Shown in pieces: positions 44,674-54,901 of a stretch of DNA of 64,000 nucleotides. This DNA comes from Dastarcus helophoroides. Lineage: Eukaryota > Arthropoda > Insecta > Coleoptera > Bothrideridae. The DNA lies in the NCBI GenBank assembly GCA_028583605.1, contig CM053329.1, positions 5,642,001 to 5,706,000 of the forward strand, written 5' to 3'. Numbering within the stretch: the first letter of the stretch is position 1; every line of letters starts with the position of its first letter. The translations under genes were made by a program, and so were the position numbers. Below the pieces are notes generated by a model. That model was not told the DNA's origin, ran no database searches, and was given only the letters and a program-made list of their open reading frames with translations.

Positions 44674-46529
44674 TACAGTATCGGCCAGTACACTATTTCG
44701 GTCTGCTTGCCAATGAGAACGACAAAGCAAACTTCTAGTATGAGGCAAGATGAAAAGAGAAACTAAATCGGCAGAGATGCCACATGATAATTCATTTATG
44801 TGTATCTTCTTCATTATGACCGTGATAAATCGCTTCAGTGCTTCATAATCTTCTTAGATTCAACAACTGGGAGAATGATAAGGGTACAGGTGTAGCACAC
44901 CAGACACCAGCGTTATTTCTACATTACAACCGAATCTGCGTTAAATAAAACATCGCCTAAATACAAGATGTCGAAATTCACAACAGAAGAAAAGGTGCAA
45001 ATTATTAAGTGGTATTTAACCTCCCAAAGCGCTGAAGAAGTCGTTGGGCGATTCGTTTTTTCCTACGAAGATCGACTAATACCTGATGCAAAGACGGTGT
45101 TAAATATGGTCTACAAATTTGAAAAATCGGGATGAATAACTGGTTCTAATAACAAGTGTTGTTTGGAAGCGCCACCTGAAGGTGCCAGGCCATTATCCGA
45201 CGAAAAAATAGCTAAGGAGGTAGCTGTATTGCATTTGTCAAAGCAAATAAACCTTGTCCTAGTAAGCAGATCGCAGAAGAAGTTAATGTGCCATCGCGAA
45301 CAGTGTGAAATATTTTGAAAAGAAATGGGTACAAGTGTTATAAAGTATCTGAAACCCAAGAGATATTTCTTGAAGATCGATACAAACGTCTTGAGTTTTG
45401 TGAGTCTATGAGAGAAAAAGTTGATGTCGATGGAATTTTCTTAACCCACGTATTGTTTACCGATGAATCAACTTTTTTTCTTCATAGACACCACAGTCAT
45501 CAAATAATTCGGTATTGATCTAGGGAAAATAAGCACTTGAGTATTCCTGTACGAATGCAGTACCCTGAGAAGTTAAATGTTTGGGCTCGTATGTTAGGAC
45601 ATTCCATTATTGGGCCATTGTTCATAAATGTAAACCTAACTGCTGACAAATATTTAACTGTGCTCCGCAATAAAATAATTACGGCTGTTCAGGCATTGGA
45701 CATTAACTTTGAGGATGTGTGGTTTCAACAAATGGTTGTCCAGTCCATAATGCTGAACGTGTAAGAAGTTTCTTGGAAACCACATTACCGCAGCGTCCTT
45801 TTAGTTCAAGGGGCACAATCAAGTGGCCGACTCGATCCCCCGATTTATCGCCTAACGAGTTCTTACTTTGGGGATACCTAAAACAAATAATTTATGGACA
45901 CGTACAAGAAAGACTACGTAATTTAGACCATTTACGGGCCCGAATTGTAGAAGTTCTAGATAATATTTCCCCTGAGATGTTGGCACGCGGTAGAACTGAA
46001 TTTTACGACAGATTAGATTATTGCGAGACACAAGGAGGGGACATTTTTGAACCACTTATTACATAGGCATTTTTCCTTCCATTTTATTTTGTTGAATAAT
46101 TTTTTGAGTTTTCAGTTTAGATTGTCATCACACCGGGTGATTAGTTTTACACATCTTTTAGAATTTTTGTTTTATTTTTCGTCAGACCCAGTTGATTAAA
46201 GAAAACAAAATCGTAAAATATCTGCAATTATTTTCATACTTTTTAGGGTGTGAAAATAATTGTAGAATCAATTAATACGTAAAGATGTATTTCCCATTTA
46301 AAGCGACACTCTTTTATCGAGCTCCGATAAGGAACTCATGCGATATCTAGAAGACAGGTCTGCAGTTCGCAGCTGAATGCGTGGTCTTGCTTTGATAAGC
46401 GCGTCTATCGAGCAAGACATTGAAACAGTGTAAATCATATCATCCTTCTCTTTCCTTACAGAATTTTGATATGTTCCTTGTTCTTTACACGTTATAGCAG
46501 ACCGAAATCCTGTACTGGCCCATAGTGTA
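44674..46529 (+). mobile_element. DUF4817-type Tc1/mariner-like transposon with ~33-bp inverted ends
   Basis: The left end TACAGTATCGGCCAGTACAC then TATTTCGGTCTGC (44,674-44,706) is matched in inverted form by GCAGACCGAAATCCTGTACTGGCCCATAGTGTA (46,497-46,529). TATA lies at the outer borders, consistent with a TA target duplication. The ~1.86-kb size fits a full-length element with one transposase. The coding sequence is broken, so the copy is non-autonomous, but both ends and the whole gene length are present. Confidence 0.88.
44968..46066 (+). pseudogene. DUF4817-type DDE transposase, full length but broken
   Basis: The start ATG at 44,968 opens MSKFTTEEKVQIIKWYLTS and IPDAKTVLNMVYKFEKSG, the N-terminal DUF4817/HTH domain, then a stop and shifts. 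Next come ILKRNGYKCYKV-like, then VLFTDESTFFLH with the first catalytic Asp, and KLNVWARMLGHSIIGPLF. The block after VWFQQ lacks one base relative to 'WFQQDGCPAHN', which both removes the second catalytic Asp and shifts the frame to GCPVHNAERVRSFLET. IKWPTRSPDLSPNEFLLWGY holds the third catalytic Asp, and DYCETQGGDIFEPLI is the family's C-terminal tail. About five disruptions. It lies centred between the inverted ends. Confidence 0.88.
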
Positions 46530-46534
46530 TATAA

Positions 46535-46875
46535 ACTCACTGGTCACGCTGGTCGCTCATTACATCTGGTACCGTGACCAGGATACATCGACGTGACCAG
46601 GATGCAATCACGACGACTGCTCATCACAGTACTTAATAAAATAAAACAATAACATGGAATTTTAGTTCCTTATAATAACAAGAAGAAGCTTGAAGTATGA
46701 ATTTCCAAGCAATGTAATTTGATAACTATTACTCTTTTGACCCACACAACTCCTTTAAAGTATTACCTGCTATTGTGGCGCACGACAATTATTGAACTAT
46801 TTGCTGTTTATTTAATTTCTAAGTAAAAACAGATGTTCCACTAAAATGATAAAATTACCCGAATCATATTGCTTT
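46535..46875. other. Short spacer between two DNA transposons
   Basis: A small GC-richer block (46,540-46,620) contains GTGACCAGGAT twice (ACCGTGACCAGGATACATCG and ACGTGACCAGGATGCAATCA), a short direct repeat. No other feature seen. Confidence 0.4.
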
Positions 46876-46879
46876 TCTA

Positions 46880-48510
46880 CGAGCCCCTTCCCATTTCAGT
46901 TGGCCCACCTAATAAAATCTTAGGTTTTTGGTTATTAATAAAATACAATAAATACTAGAAGCTGTTTTTAGGCAACAAAGTAATTAATAACGTATATTTA
47001 ATAATTTGCAGTGAAAAACACCAACCTTATTTTTCCCTATTCAGATTTGTAACAAACAAGCGAAAATGTTGCAAAAATACGCCATTACAAGGTAAGCCTA
47101 TATTCCGAAGATGACTGTGGACAACATATGTCAAAACGATTGCTATTACTCACAGATGTCAGAATGCATTTGATGCAGCTTCAAGGCAATTGCATTTTCT
47201 AAAATGGGTAGAGGAACGGTGATCGATGATAAAATTCGTTCTCTTATCATTACATTTTTTAAATGTGGAAAATCAAACTTTAAAATTGCAAATTTATTAG
47301 AGTTACCGCGGTATAGTGTATAAAATATATTTAGAAGGTATAAAATGACCGGTTCAGTCATTACAAAACCCCGATATGTGAAAAAAGCAAAATTACCAGT
47401 GCAGACAGAAGATCATTCAAAAGAATTTTCAACAAAAACAGACATGCTAATTACCTTCAGTTAAGTGCTTTGTGGAGTGATAGTGTTGAAAGGCGTATTT
47501 CTATATCAACAACTCACAAAGAAGCTCATAAATTGGGATTTGGGACTTATACGGTGTTGTTTTCAATAAAAACCCCAAACTTCTAGAATTAAGAATGACA
47601 ATTTTGCATTAGGCTAAAGCAAAAATCACTTTTAACACCACAGCAAAAGAAAAATAGGTAAAGATGGGCAAAAGAATATAAGGATTGGGTATTTCAGCAA
47701 TGCATGCCATACAATGGAGCGATGAGGCACGATTCGAAGTTTGTATTTAATACAGTCGGGGTAGAGTTATTCGAAAAAATAAATGAGGCGTTCTATCCCG
47801 ACTGCCCTAAAAGAAAAGTAAAATTTCCTGCATCTATCATGGTGTGGGGGGAGCATGTCGTCAAGAAGAGTAGGAAAACTTCATACAGACAAATACTTGT
47901 CAATTTTAAAAGAAGCACTTTTACTGGTCATGAAAGAATTTTTGACATCCGGCTAAGAGTTCGTGTTTCAACAAGACGGCGCAGCATGCCACACCTCTAA
48001 AAGAAGCTTAAAATGGTATGAAAGACCATACTATACCACCTTTGAAATGGATTTTTAGTATTCCGGATTTATCACCCATAGAAACTTTATGGCACGAGAT
48101 GAAAAAGTGCTACGAAAACATCATGCACGAACAATCCCTGAACTGAAGCAAAGGCTTCAAGAAATATGGGATTCTTTTACACCAAAACTTTGCCAAGATT
48201 TGGTTAATACCATGCCTCAACGAATTTTAGCTGTTATAAAAAATAAAGAAGATGTTACCAAGTGGTAAATAATAAAATTGTTGTTTTCTTAATTTAACGT
48301 ATTTGTTCACATTTTTTCTATTTCTTTATATTTTGTGGTAATTATTAGCTTTATACATCTAATATGCATTGTATAAGGCTACAATGTATTAAAAATACTG
48401 TTAAAAGAATAAACAATTTGGAGTTCGATTAATGCATTCTATTTTTTTCACCCCAAGGCGAAATTTCTGATAAATCTTAAGGCGGGCCAACTGAAATGGG
48501 AAGGGGCTCG
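46880..48510 (+). mobile_element. Tc1-like element with well-conserved inverted ends
   Basis: The left end CGAGCCCCTTCCCATTTCAG then TTGGCCC (46,880-46,906) is matched perfectly in inverted form by GGGCCAACTGAAATGGGAAGGGGCTCG (48,484-48,510). Similarity continues inwards (CTAATAAAATCTTA / TAAATCTTAAGG). TA flanks both sides. The length of 1,631 bp is normal for Tc1. The near-identical ends contrast with a decayed transposase, so the element may still be mobilisable in trans. Confidence 0.93.
47204..48268 (+). pseudogene. Tc1-like transposase, frameshifted
   Basis: The start ATG at 47,204 opens a MGRGTVIDDKIRSLIITFF paired-like HTH, then RYSV, a stop, and NIFRRYKMTGSV. Catalytic blocks are all visible but in different frames: QWSDEARFE (first Asp), VFQQDGAACHTSKRSLKWYE (second Asp), and SIPDLSPIETLWHEMKK with the final Glu of DD34E. 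The C-terminus RIL-V-K then NKEDVTKW ends at 48,268. Multiple single-base shifts and stops. Position and size match the surrounding inverted ends. Confidence 0.88.
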
Positions 48511-48786
48511 TAATTGTTAATCTTTTAACAATTTTACATAAGAGCAGTTGTGTGGGAAAAAAAGTTTAGAAAAATCGCGTAGTTATAGATGTTAAAAGAA
48601 TTTTGTAATAATTTATATATCACAGCAAAAATTTGTCAGTAAAAACATTGTGTTCAGTTCAACTACATGCAAAAAACCATACGTTACGCAATATCATATT
48701 ACACATTCGTTGTTAATCAGAAAAATATAAATTAATAAATAAATAAATTAAAACAAATCCATAAGAAAATTTCTTTTAAAAATGTA

Positions 48787-49113
48787 ATGTTAAATCTAGT
48801 GTTAAATATTTTCATTAGAACTCTGGGTAAATTAGGCAGTTCCAATTTTCGTAATTTCTATGTTTCAGAAAAATATATACTGGGAAAATTTCCCATGAAG
48901 GAGAAAAAGCTACTTAAAGATAGCTATCGAAAGTACGTTGCTTATACTTCTTATCGTAAAAGTAATATGCTGCATTATTTTTCTATCCCGAAAATTGGTA
49001 ATATTAAGGAAGACGTACGTTGTTTTAAAATGTCTACATTTAAAAAAAAATTGAAGACTTTGGCTAGATTCGGGCTAATGATGAAAGCAATAGCTCGTTA
49101 CCGAATGATGTGA
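48787..49113 (+). CDS. Unassigned 108-aa ORF, possibly spurious
   Basis: An ATG at 48,787 opens a basic, Lys- and Tyr-rich frame (contains KEKKLLKDSYRKYVAYTSY and KMSTFKKKLKTLARFG). The region is less AT-rich than the flanking repeats but has no domain I recognise. It has no start context or neighbour support. It is listed because it is one of the longest motif-free frames here, but I do not claim a gene. Confidence 0.2.
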   Translation: MLNLVLNIFIRTLGKLGSSNFRNFYVSEKYILGKFPMKEKKLLKDSYRKYVAYTSYRKSNMLHYFSIPKIGNIKEDVRCFKMSTFKKKLKTLARFGLMMKAIARYRMM

Positions 49114-49700
49114 TTTAAACCTTGTCTATCTATCAGAGTGGTCCCAAGGTAATGGTCCAAATTTCATGGGTATATTCCAGAGGTAAAAATGTTATAATTT
49201 AGCTGAACTTACCTTTGCCCTAAAGTTGATAGTTAAAGAGATACAATGTTACATGTGAAATATTATTTTAGTTTATTTTCATTTATTTCTCTATAAATGC
49301 TAATAACCCTGCAAGATTTTGAGGTTTGGGTTTTTCCGAGTTGAGGAATCCGTTTTTAATTTATTTGTACTTCATAGAGGGCGCTACCTGCAATAGATTG
49401 AGTATGTTAAAAATCACATAACTTTTTCTAATGTTCGGATATCGCATTTTTAATACCAAATTCTAATTTTTCTATATTTTTTTGCACAAAAAAGGTATAC
49501 ATTATGGTAGTAACCATCTTGCACCGTTTTCGAGATATTTGACTTTGAAACTTTCAATACCTATAGATGAAATAAATTCAAATAGATTGGATCTGTCAAA
49601 AACAAGGATTTATAATAGAATTAATAATTGTAATCAAAAGTAAAATAGTACACTCAAAGAAGCACAAACACCAACATTTTGCAGAGATATTAGCATTTAT
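49114..49700. other. Spacer with probable old MITE sequence
   Basis: Phrases such as GAGGGCGCTACCTGCAATAG and CACCGTTTTCGAGATATTTG have the style of insect MITE or SINE bodies, but I see no inverted ends. No genes recognised. Confidence 0.3.
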
Positions 49701-49704
49701 TGAA

Positions 49705-49925
49705 ACATTGAAATACAGAACTTGTCCCCTGAAACCAAGAAAGATTAAAAAACACAACAAAGGTTGCTCTAACGCGTTTCGACAGCCAGGCTTTCATCTT
49801 CAGAAAGATACTGTATCTCTCTAGTATCTCTCTGAATATGACAGCCTGGCTGTCGAAACGCGTTAGAGCAAATTTTGTTGCCTTTTTTAATCTTTCTTGG
49901 TTTCAGAGGACAAGTTCTGTATTTT
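49705..49925. repeat. Long hairpin, family A, copy 2, directly upstream of the Penelope-like RT
   Basis: Arms of ~95 bp: CAGAACTTGTCCCCTGAAAC ... CTAACGCGTTTCGACAGCCA on the left, and TGGCTGTCGAAACGCGTTAG ... GTTTCAGAGGACAAGTTCTG on the right. It is the same structure as at 15,985. The minus strand has CTGAAGA (49,803 to 49,797) before GAAACGCGT; the plus strand core is CTGAATA, so mutated. TCTTT before the minus core can pair with AGAG after GAAACGCGTT. Position next to a Penelope RT suggests these are Penelope terminal repeats. Confidence 0.75.
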
Positions 49926-50087
49926 ATAATTTTTTGTGAAACGCATGTATTATATTAGGAATAGCTTTGGAGGAAAAAGAAGATCTTTATGTGTTATAGT
50001 TGAATACCTGCTTTTGCTTTTCGGCTTCTTGAATTTCAAAGATGCAACAATCTCATTACTAACCCAATAAAATACAAAATTAGCTCG

Positions 50088-50710
50088 ATCCCCCAGATTG
50101 TATTGTTTACCAAAAATTCATAAACCGGGAAATTCAATGAGACTAATAATTTCAGGTGTAATCGCACCCACTTACCAATTAGCAAAATGGCTTAACAATG
50201 AATTCGTAAAACTTCAAAACAATAATGTATCGTTTTCAATTAAAAACACCACCGAACTTATAAATAAAATTGTCACCCACAGAAATTCTGGTATGTGTTA
50301 ATGTAAGTTCACTTTTTCCCAGTGTACCAATACCCGAAACTTGACATTCAATCAAATAGACAAAGAAGTAATTTCAGAATATTTAACTCCAATTTCATTA
50401 TGCATGAAACAGAACGTCTTCCACTTTAACAATAAATTCTATAAACAAACAAATGGTATCACCATGGGAAATCCATTAAGTCCTTTTGTGCAAATCTTTA
50501 TGGACATCTTTGAACAAGAAATTAAAAATGAATTAAAAAACTTTCCTAGAATGTGGATACGATACGTAGACGACATTTTTGCAGTTTTTGATACCAGTAA
50601 ATATGAAGTTCAAAATTTCGTTGATAAGTTAAACTCAAAATACAATTCAATTAACTTTACATTTGACAAAGAAAGCAATGGATCACTTCCGTTTTTAGAT
50701 GTCTTAGTTA
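50088..50710 (+). pseudogene. Penelope-like reverse transcriptase, with catalytic Asp to Asn in motif A
   Basis: PRLYCLPKIHKPGNSMRLII opens the RT, followed by SPTYxLAKxL-like and a VNVSSLFPSVP block. Relatives have 'DVVSLFPSVP' there, so the motif A catalytic Asp is Asn (AAT). A one-base shift follows near 50,338. The next frame has YKQTNGITMGNPLSPF (primer-grip region) and MWIRYVDDIFAVF with the catalytic YVDD, then FTFDKESNGSLPFLDVLV, where the Helitron starts. Homology resumes at 54,902. Confidence 0.9.
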
Positions 50711-50875
50711 TCTATAATATAAAACTGAATCGTTGAATGTGTTGCTAAGCGCAAATCTCGAGAACGGCTGAACCGATTTCGCTAATTCTTTTTTTAGAAT
50801 ATTCCTTGAAGTACGAGGATGGTTCTTACGCAGAGAAAAATTTTAAAAAATGGCTGAAAAAGTCTAAAACCAACA

Positions 50876-51461
50876 TTGGCTGCCAAAAACACTGATGTAA
50901 ATGAATTAAATTTCAAAATTCAAGGTGACATTCCTGGCGAAATGAGGACATATAAATCAGTTGATACGGCAACTAATGAAGATGATATCGTGAACTATCC
51001 ACCCGAATTTTTAAACGGACTTGATCTGCCAGGATTGCCGCCTCACAATCACAAGGTTGGATCTGTAGTTATAATGTTGCGAAATATTAACCAACCGCGA
51101 CTTTGTAAAGGCACACAATTAGCGATAAAAAAATTACTGAATAACGTAATAGAAGCAGTCATATTGAAAGGAAAGTATTAAGGAGAAGACGTTTTCATAC
51201 CCCGCATCCCAATGATTCCGACTGACGTACCATTCGAGTTTAAACGAATGCAGTTTCCAGTAAGACTTGCTTTCGCTATGACTAAAAACAGATCCCAGGG
51301 GCAGTCATTAAGTGTTTGTGGTATTAATCTAGAAAACCCATGTTTCTCGCATGGTCAATAATATGTTGCCTGTTCCCGTGTTGGAAAACCCTCTGCTCTG
51401 TTTGTTTACGCGCTAGGTAATCAAACAAAAAATATGGTGTACCATAAAGTACTACAATAAA
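50876..51461 (+). pseudogene. Helitron Pif1-like helicase, C-terminal fragment
   Basis: A single frame reads AAKNTDVNELNFKIQG, YPPEFLNGLDLPGLPPH, KVGSVVIMLRNINQPRLCKG and a stop at 51,179-51,181. In the same frame come GEDVFIPRIPMIP, FKRMQFPVRLAFAMTKNRSQ, GQSL, NLENPCFSHGQ, a second stop, YVACSRVGKPSALFVYA, ending at about 51,461. These are the last motifs of the SF1B helicase of insect Helitrons. Only two stops and no shifts. The frame stays intact otherwise. Upstream helicase motifs and the Rep domain are absent. Confidence 0.9.
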
Positions 51462-51649
51462 AATGAAACTTAATTTAGAATAAGTAAAAATAACATGAAA
51501 TATAATAAGTAGGTATCATTATAAGAAATCTGAAATTGTAATTTTCATTATGAATTTTTCAGTGACTATTGAAAGAATTTTAAGTATTTTATAATTTTTA
51601 TTTTTCGACAATATAATTGTTGACTTATTAACTTTCTTTTTTTATCTTA

Positions 51650-51770
51650 CTAGCTGACCCGGTGTCCCGAATAGCAGAATAAGTATTACAAAAAAAATAA
51701 GAAATTAAAGAATTGACTGTTAGGCGGTACGAAGTTCGCTGGGTCAAGGTCCATTGACCTGAGATCCGAC
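51650..51770 (-). other. Second, inverted Helitron 3' end inside the element
   Basis: CTAGCTGACCC at 51,650-51,660 is the reverse complement of the true 3' terminus (GGGTCAGCTAG at 54,891-54,901). The matching subterminal hairpin, GGTCCATTGACC, is at 51,748-51,759. About 83 extra bases sit between hairpin and CTAG on this side. So a minus-strand Helitron 3' end faces the helicase fragment. Confidence 0.8.
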
Positions 51771-53230
51771 CACGTCCGAAAAATAAATTATTGATACCAG
51801 AATTTTGTACTATTTTTGTACCTTTTTGTACCGCTAAAAAAAATTTTTGTACCGCAACCCAAAAACTGAAAATGGCAATTTACAATTCGGATCCTAGGTC
51901 AACGTGAAAACCACGACTACCTTCAAAATCAAATCTGACTATGCCATAATTTTGTACTATTTTTGTACCTTTTTGTACCACAAGTTTTAATTTTTGTACC
52001 GTTTAATTTTCCAAGAAAAACGATATCACAACTCGGTCCCAGGTCAATGTGAAAATCACGACCACGTTAAAATTCAAATTTGATTATACCATATTTAAGT
52101 ACTATTTTTGTACCCTTTTGTACCATCAATTAAAAATTTTGTACCACCACCCCAACTAAGAAAAAAAATATTTTAAATATTTCGGATCTCAAGCCAACGT
52201 AACAAACTGAAGTACATATCTTCATCAAAAATAAAATCTGAGTATAACATAGTTTTGTACTATTTTTGTACCCTGCTGTACCATCAATTAAAAATTTTGT
52301 ACCACCACCCCAACTAAGCAAAAAATTATTTTAAACATTTCGGATCTCAAGCCAACGTGACGAACTGAAGTACATATCTACATCAAAAATAAAATCCGAC
52401 TATACCATAGTTTTGTACTATTTTTGTACCCTTTTGTACCATCAATTAAAAATTTTGTACCACCACCCCAACAAAGAAAAAAAATATTTTAAATATTTCG
52501 GATCTCAAGTCCACGTGACAAACTGAAGTACATATCTACATCAAAAATAAAATCTGACTATACCATAATTCTGTACTATTTTGGTACTCTTCTGTACCAT
52601 CAATTAAAAATTTTGTACCACCACGCCAACAAAGAAAAAAAATATTTTAAATTTTTCGGATCCCAAGTCCACGTGACAAACTGAAGTACATATCTGCATC
52701 AAAAATGAGATCTGACCATACGAGAGTTTTGTAGGTAGTATTATTGTACCCTCTTTTACTATCAATTAAAAATTTCGTACCATCACCACAATCAAAAATG
52801 AGATCTGACCATACGAGAGTTTTGTAGGTAGTATTATTGTACCCTCTTTTACTATCAATTAAAAATTTCGTACCATCACCACAATCAGCAAAAAAATATT
52901 TTACATATTTCGGAACACAAGTCAACGTGACAAAAAGAAGTACATACATATCTACATCAAAAATGAAATCTGACTATGCCATAATTTTGTATTATTTTTG
53001 TACCCCTTTTTACTATCAATTAAAAATTTTGTACCACCACCTTAACTAATAAAAAAAATATATTACATATTACGGATCACAAGTTAGCGTGACAAAAGAA
53101 TTACATATCTACATCGAAAATGAAATTTGACTCTACCATAATTTTGTACTTTTTTTCAACATCAATAAAAAGATTTGTACTGCCACCCCAATTAAGAAAA
53201 AAGATATTTTGAATATTTCGGATCACAGTT
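51748..53230 (-). repeat. Left arm: tandem units of ~125-165 bp in inverted orientation
   Basis: Units built around TTTTGTACTATTTTTGTACC, CAATTAAAAATTTTGTACCA and CGGATCTCAAG recur about nine times. They start with two diverged units beside the inverted end and are followed by more uniform ones. A 90-bp piece (AGTTTTGTAGGTAGTATTAT and onward) is duplicated at 52,700-52,870. Unit for unit, this arm is the reverse complement of 53,400-54,886. For example, 52,130-52,321 and 54,312-54,503 encode almost the same 63-residue frame. Such frames are by-products of the repeat, not genes. Confidence 0.85.
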
Positions 53231-53277
53231 CAATCAATCCCTTTCAAGTTCTGGTTCCAATTGTTCCAATGGTTCCA

Positions 53278-54886
53278 AATAGTACAAAATTATATTGTAG
53301 TCAGATATCATTTTTGATGTAGATATGTACTTGTTTTTATCACGCTGATTTGTGATACGAAATATATAAAATATTTTTCTTCTTATGTTTCGTGGTGGTA
53401 CGAAATTTTTAAGGGTACAAAAGTAATACAAAATTAAGGTATGGCCAGATTTCATTTTTGATGCATATATGTTTTTGAGTTTGTTACGTTGACTTGAATT
53501 CCGAACAATATAATTTTTTTTTTCTTCATTTTGGTGGTGGTGCAAAATTTTTAACTGATGGTAGAAATAGATACAAAAATGGTACAATATTATTGTATGG
53601 TCAAATTTTATTTTTGATGTATACTGATGTACTTTAGTTTGTCACGTGGGCTTGGGATCCGAAAAATTTAAAATATTATTTTTCTTAGTTGGGGTGGTGG
53701 TACAAAATTTTTAATTGATGGTCAAAAAGAATACACAAATGGTGCAAAATTATGATATGGTCACATTCTATTTTTTATGTAGATATGTACTTCAGTTTGG
53801 CATTGGACTTGAGATCCGAAAAATTTAAAATATTTTTTTTCTTAGTTGGGGTGGTGGTACAAAATTTTTGATTGACGGTACAAAAGGGTACAAAAATAGT
53901 ACAAAACTATGGTATAGTCGGATTTTATTTTTGATGTAGATATGTACTTCAGTTTGTCACGTGGACTTGAAATCCGAAATACTAAAAATAAGTTTTTTCT
54001 TAGTTGGGGTGGCGGTACAAAATTTTTAATTGACAGTACAAAAGGGTACAAAAATATTACAAAATTATGGTATAGTCGAATTTTATTTTTGATGTAGATA
54101 TGTACTTTAGTTTGTCACGTGGACTTGAGATCCGAAATATTTAAAATAATTTTTTTCTTAGTTGGGGTGGCGGTACAAAATTTTTAATTGATGGTACAAA
54201 AGGGTACAAAAATAGTACAAAATTATGGTATAGTCGGATTTTATTTTTGATGCAGATATGTACTTCAGTTTGTCACGTGGACTTGAGATCCGAAATGTTT
54301 AAAATAATTTTTTGCTTAGTTGGGGTGGTGGTACAAAATTTTTAATTGATGGTACAACAGGGTACAAAAATAGTACAAAACCATGGTATAGTCAGATTTT
54401 ATTTTTGATGAAGATATGTACTTCAGTTTGTTACGTTGGCTTGAGATCCGAAATATTTAAAATATTTTTTTTCTTAGTTGGGGTGATGGTACAAAATTTT
54501 TAATTGATGGTACAAAAGGGTACAAAAATAGTACTAAAATATGGTATAATCAAATTTGAATTTTAAAGTGGTCGTGATTTTCACATTGACCTGGGACCCG
54601 AGTTGTGATATCGTTTTTCTTGGAAAATTAAACGGTACAAAAATTAAAACTTGTGGTACAAAAAGGTACAAAAATAGTACAAAATTATGGCATAGTCAGA
54701 TTTGATTTTGAAGGTAGTCGTGGTTTTCACGTTGACCTAGGATCCGAATTGTAAATTGTCATTTTCAGTTTTTGGGCTGCGGTACAAAAATTTTTTTTAG
54801 CGGTACAAAAAGGTACAAAAATAGTACAAAATTCTGGTATCAATAATTTACTTTTCGGACGTGGTCGGATCTCAGGTCAATGGACC
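53278..54886 (+). repeat. Right arm: tandem units of ~125-165 bp in forward orientation
   Basis: Units built around GGTACAAAATTTTTAATTGA, GGTACAAAAATAGTACAAAA and GATGTAGATATGTACTTCAG run up to the Helitron 3' hairpin. The last two units differ from the rest in the same way as the first two of the left arm. The symmetry centre is near 53,317, with a unique ~45-bp spacer at 53,232-53,277 (TTCTGGTTCCAATTGTTCC). Repeats of this kind are known at the 3' side of Helitrons; the mirrored pair is the unusual part. Confidence 0.85.
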
Positions 54887-54901
54887 TGCTGGGTCAGCTA
54901 G
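54873..54901 (+). other. Helitron 3' terminal hairpin and CTAG
   Basis: CAGGTC and GACCTG form a 6-bp stem with an AATG loop. It is followed 9 bases later by CTAG, then host T. This matches the termination structure used by rolling-circle transposons. Confidence 0.92.

Larger units (their letters stand above)
50711..54901 (+). mobile_element. Helitron, non-autonomous, with both ends placed to the base
   Basis: The 5' end starts TCTATAATATAAAACTGAAT at 50,711 and continues into GTGTTGCTAAGCGC and CTCGAGAACGGCTGAACCGA, the known style of insect Helitron left ends. The 3' end shows a perfect hairpin CAGGTC-AATG-GACCTG (54,873-54,888), 9 bases, then CTAG (54,898-54,901). The host base before is A and after is T, the canonical A/T insertion with no duplication. 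Excising it restores the Penelope frame (GTT-A|TT-AGA). The rolling-circle Rep and most of the helicase are gone, so the copy needs another element to move. Confidence 0.93.

Noticed and set aside
52130..52321. Open frame of 63 residues, nearly identical to the frame at 54,312-54,503
   Set aside because: Both lie in mirrored copies of the Helitron minisatellite. The frames arise because the repeat unit happens to lack stops in that phase; composition is that of the repeat and no start or family is supported.
52647..52949. 100-aa frame with an internal exact duplication of about 30 residues
   Set aside because: The duplication is a 90-bp DNA repeat within the array, not a protein repeat.
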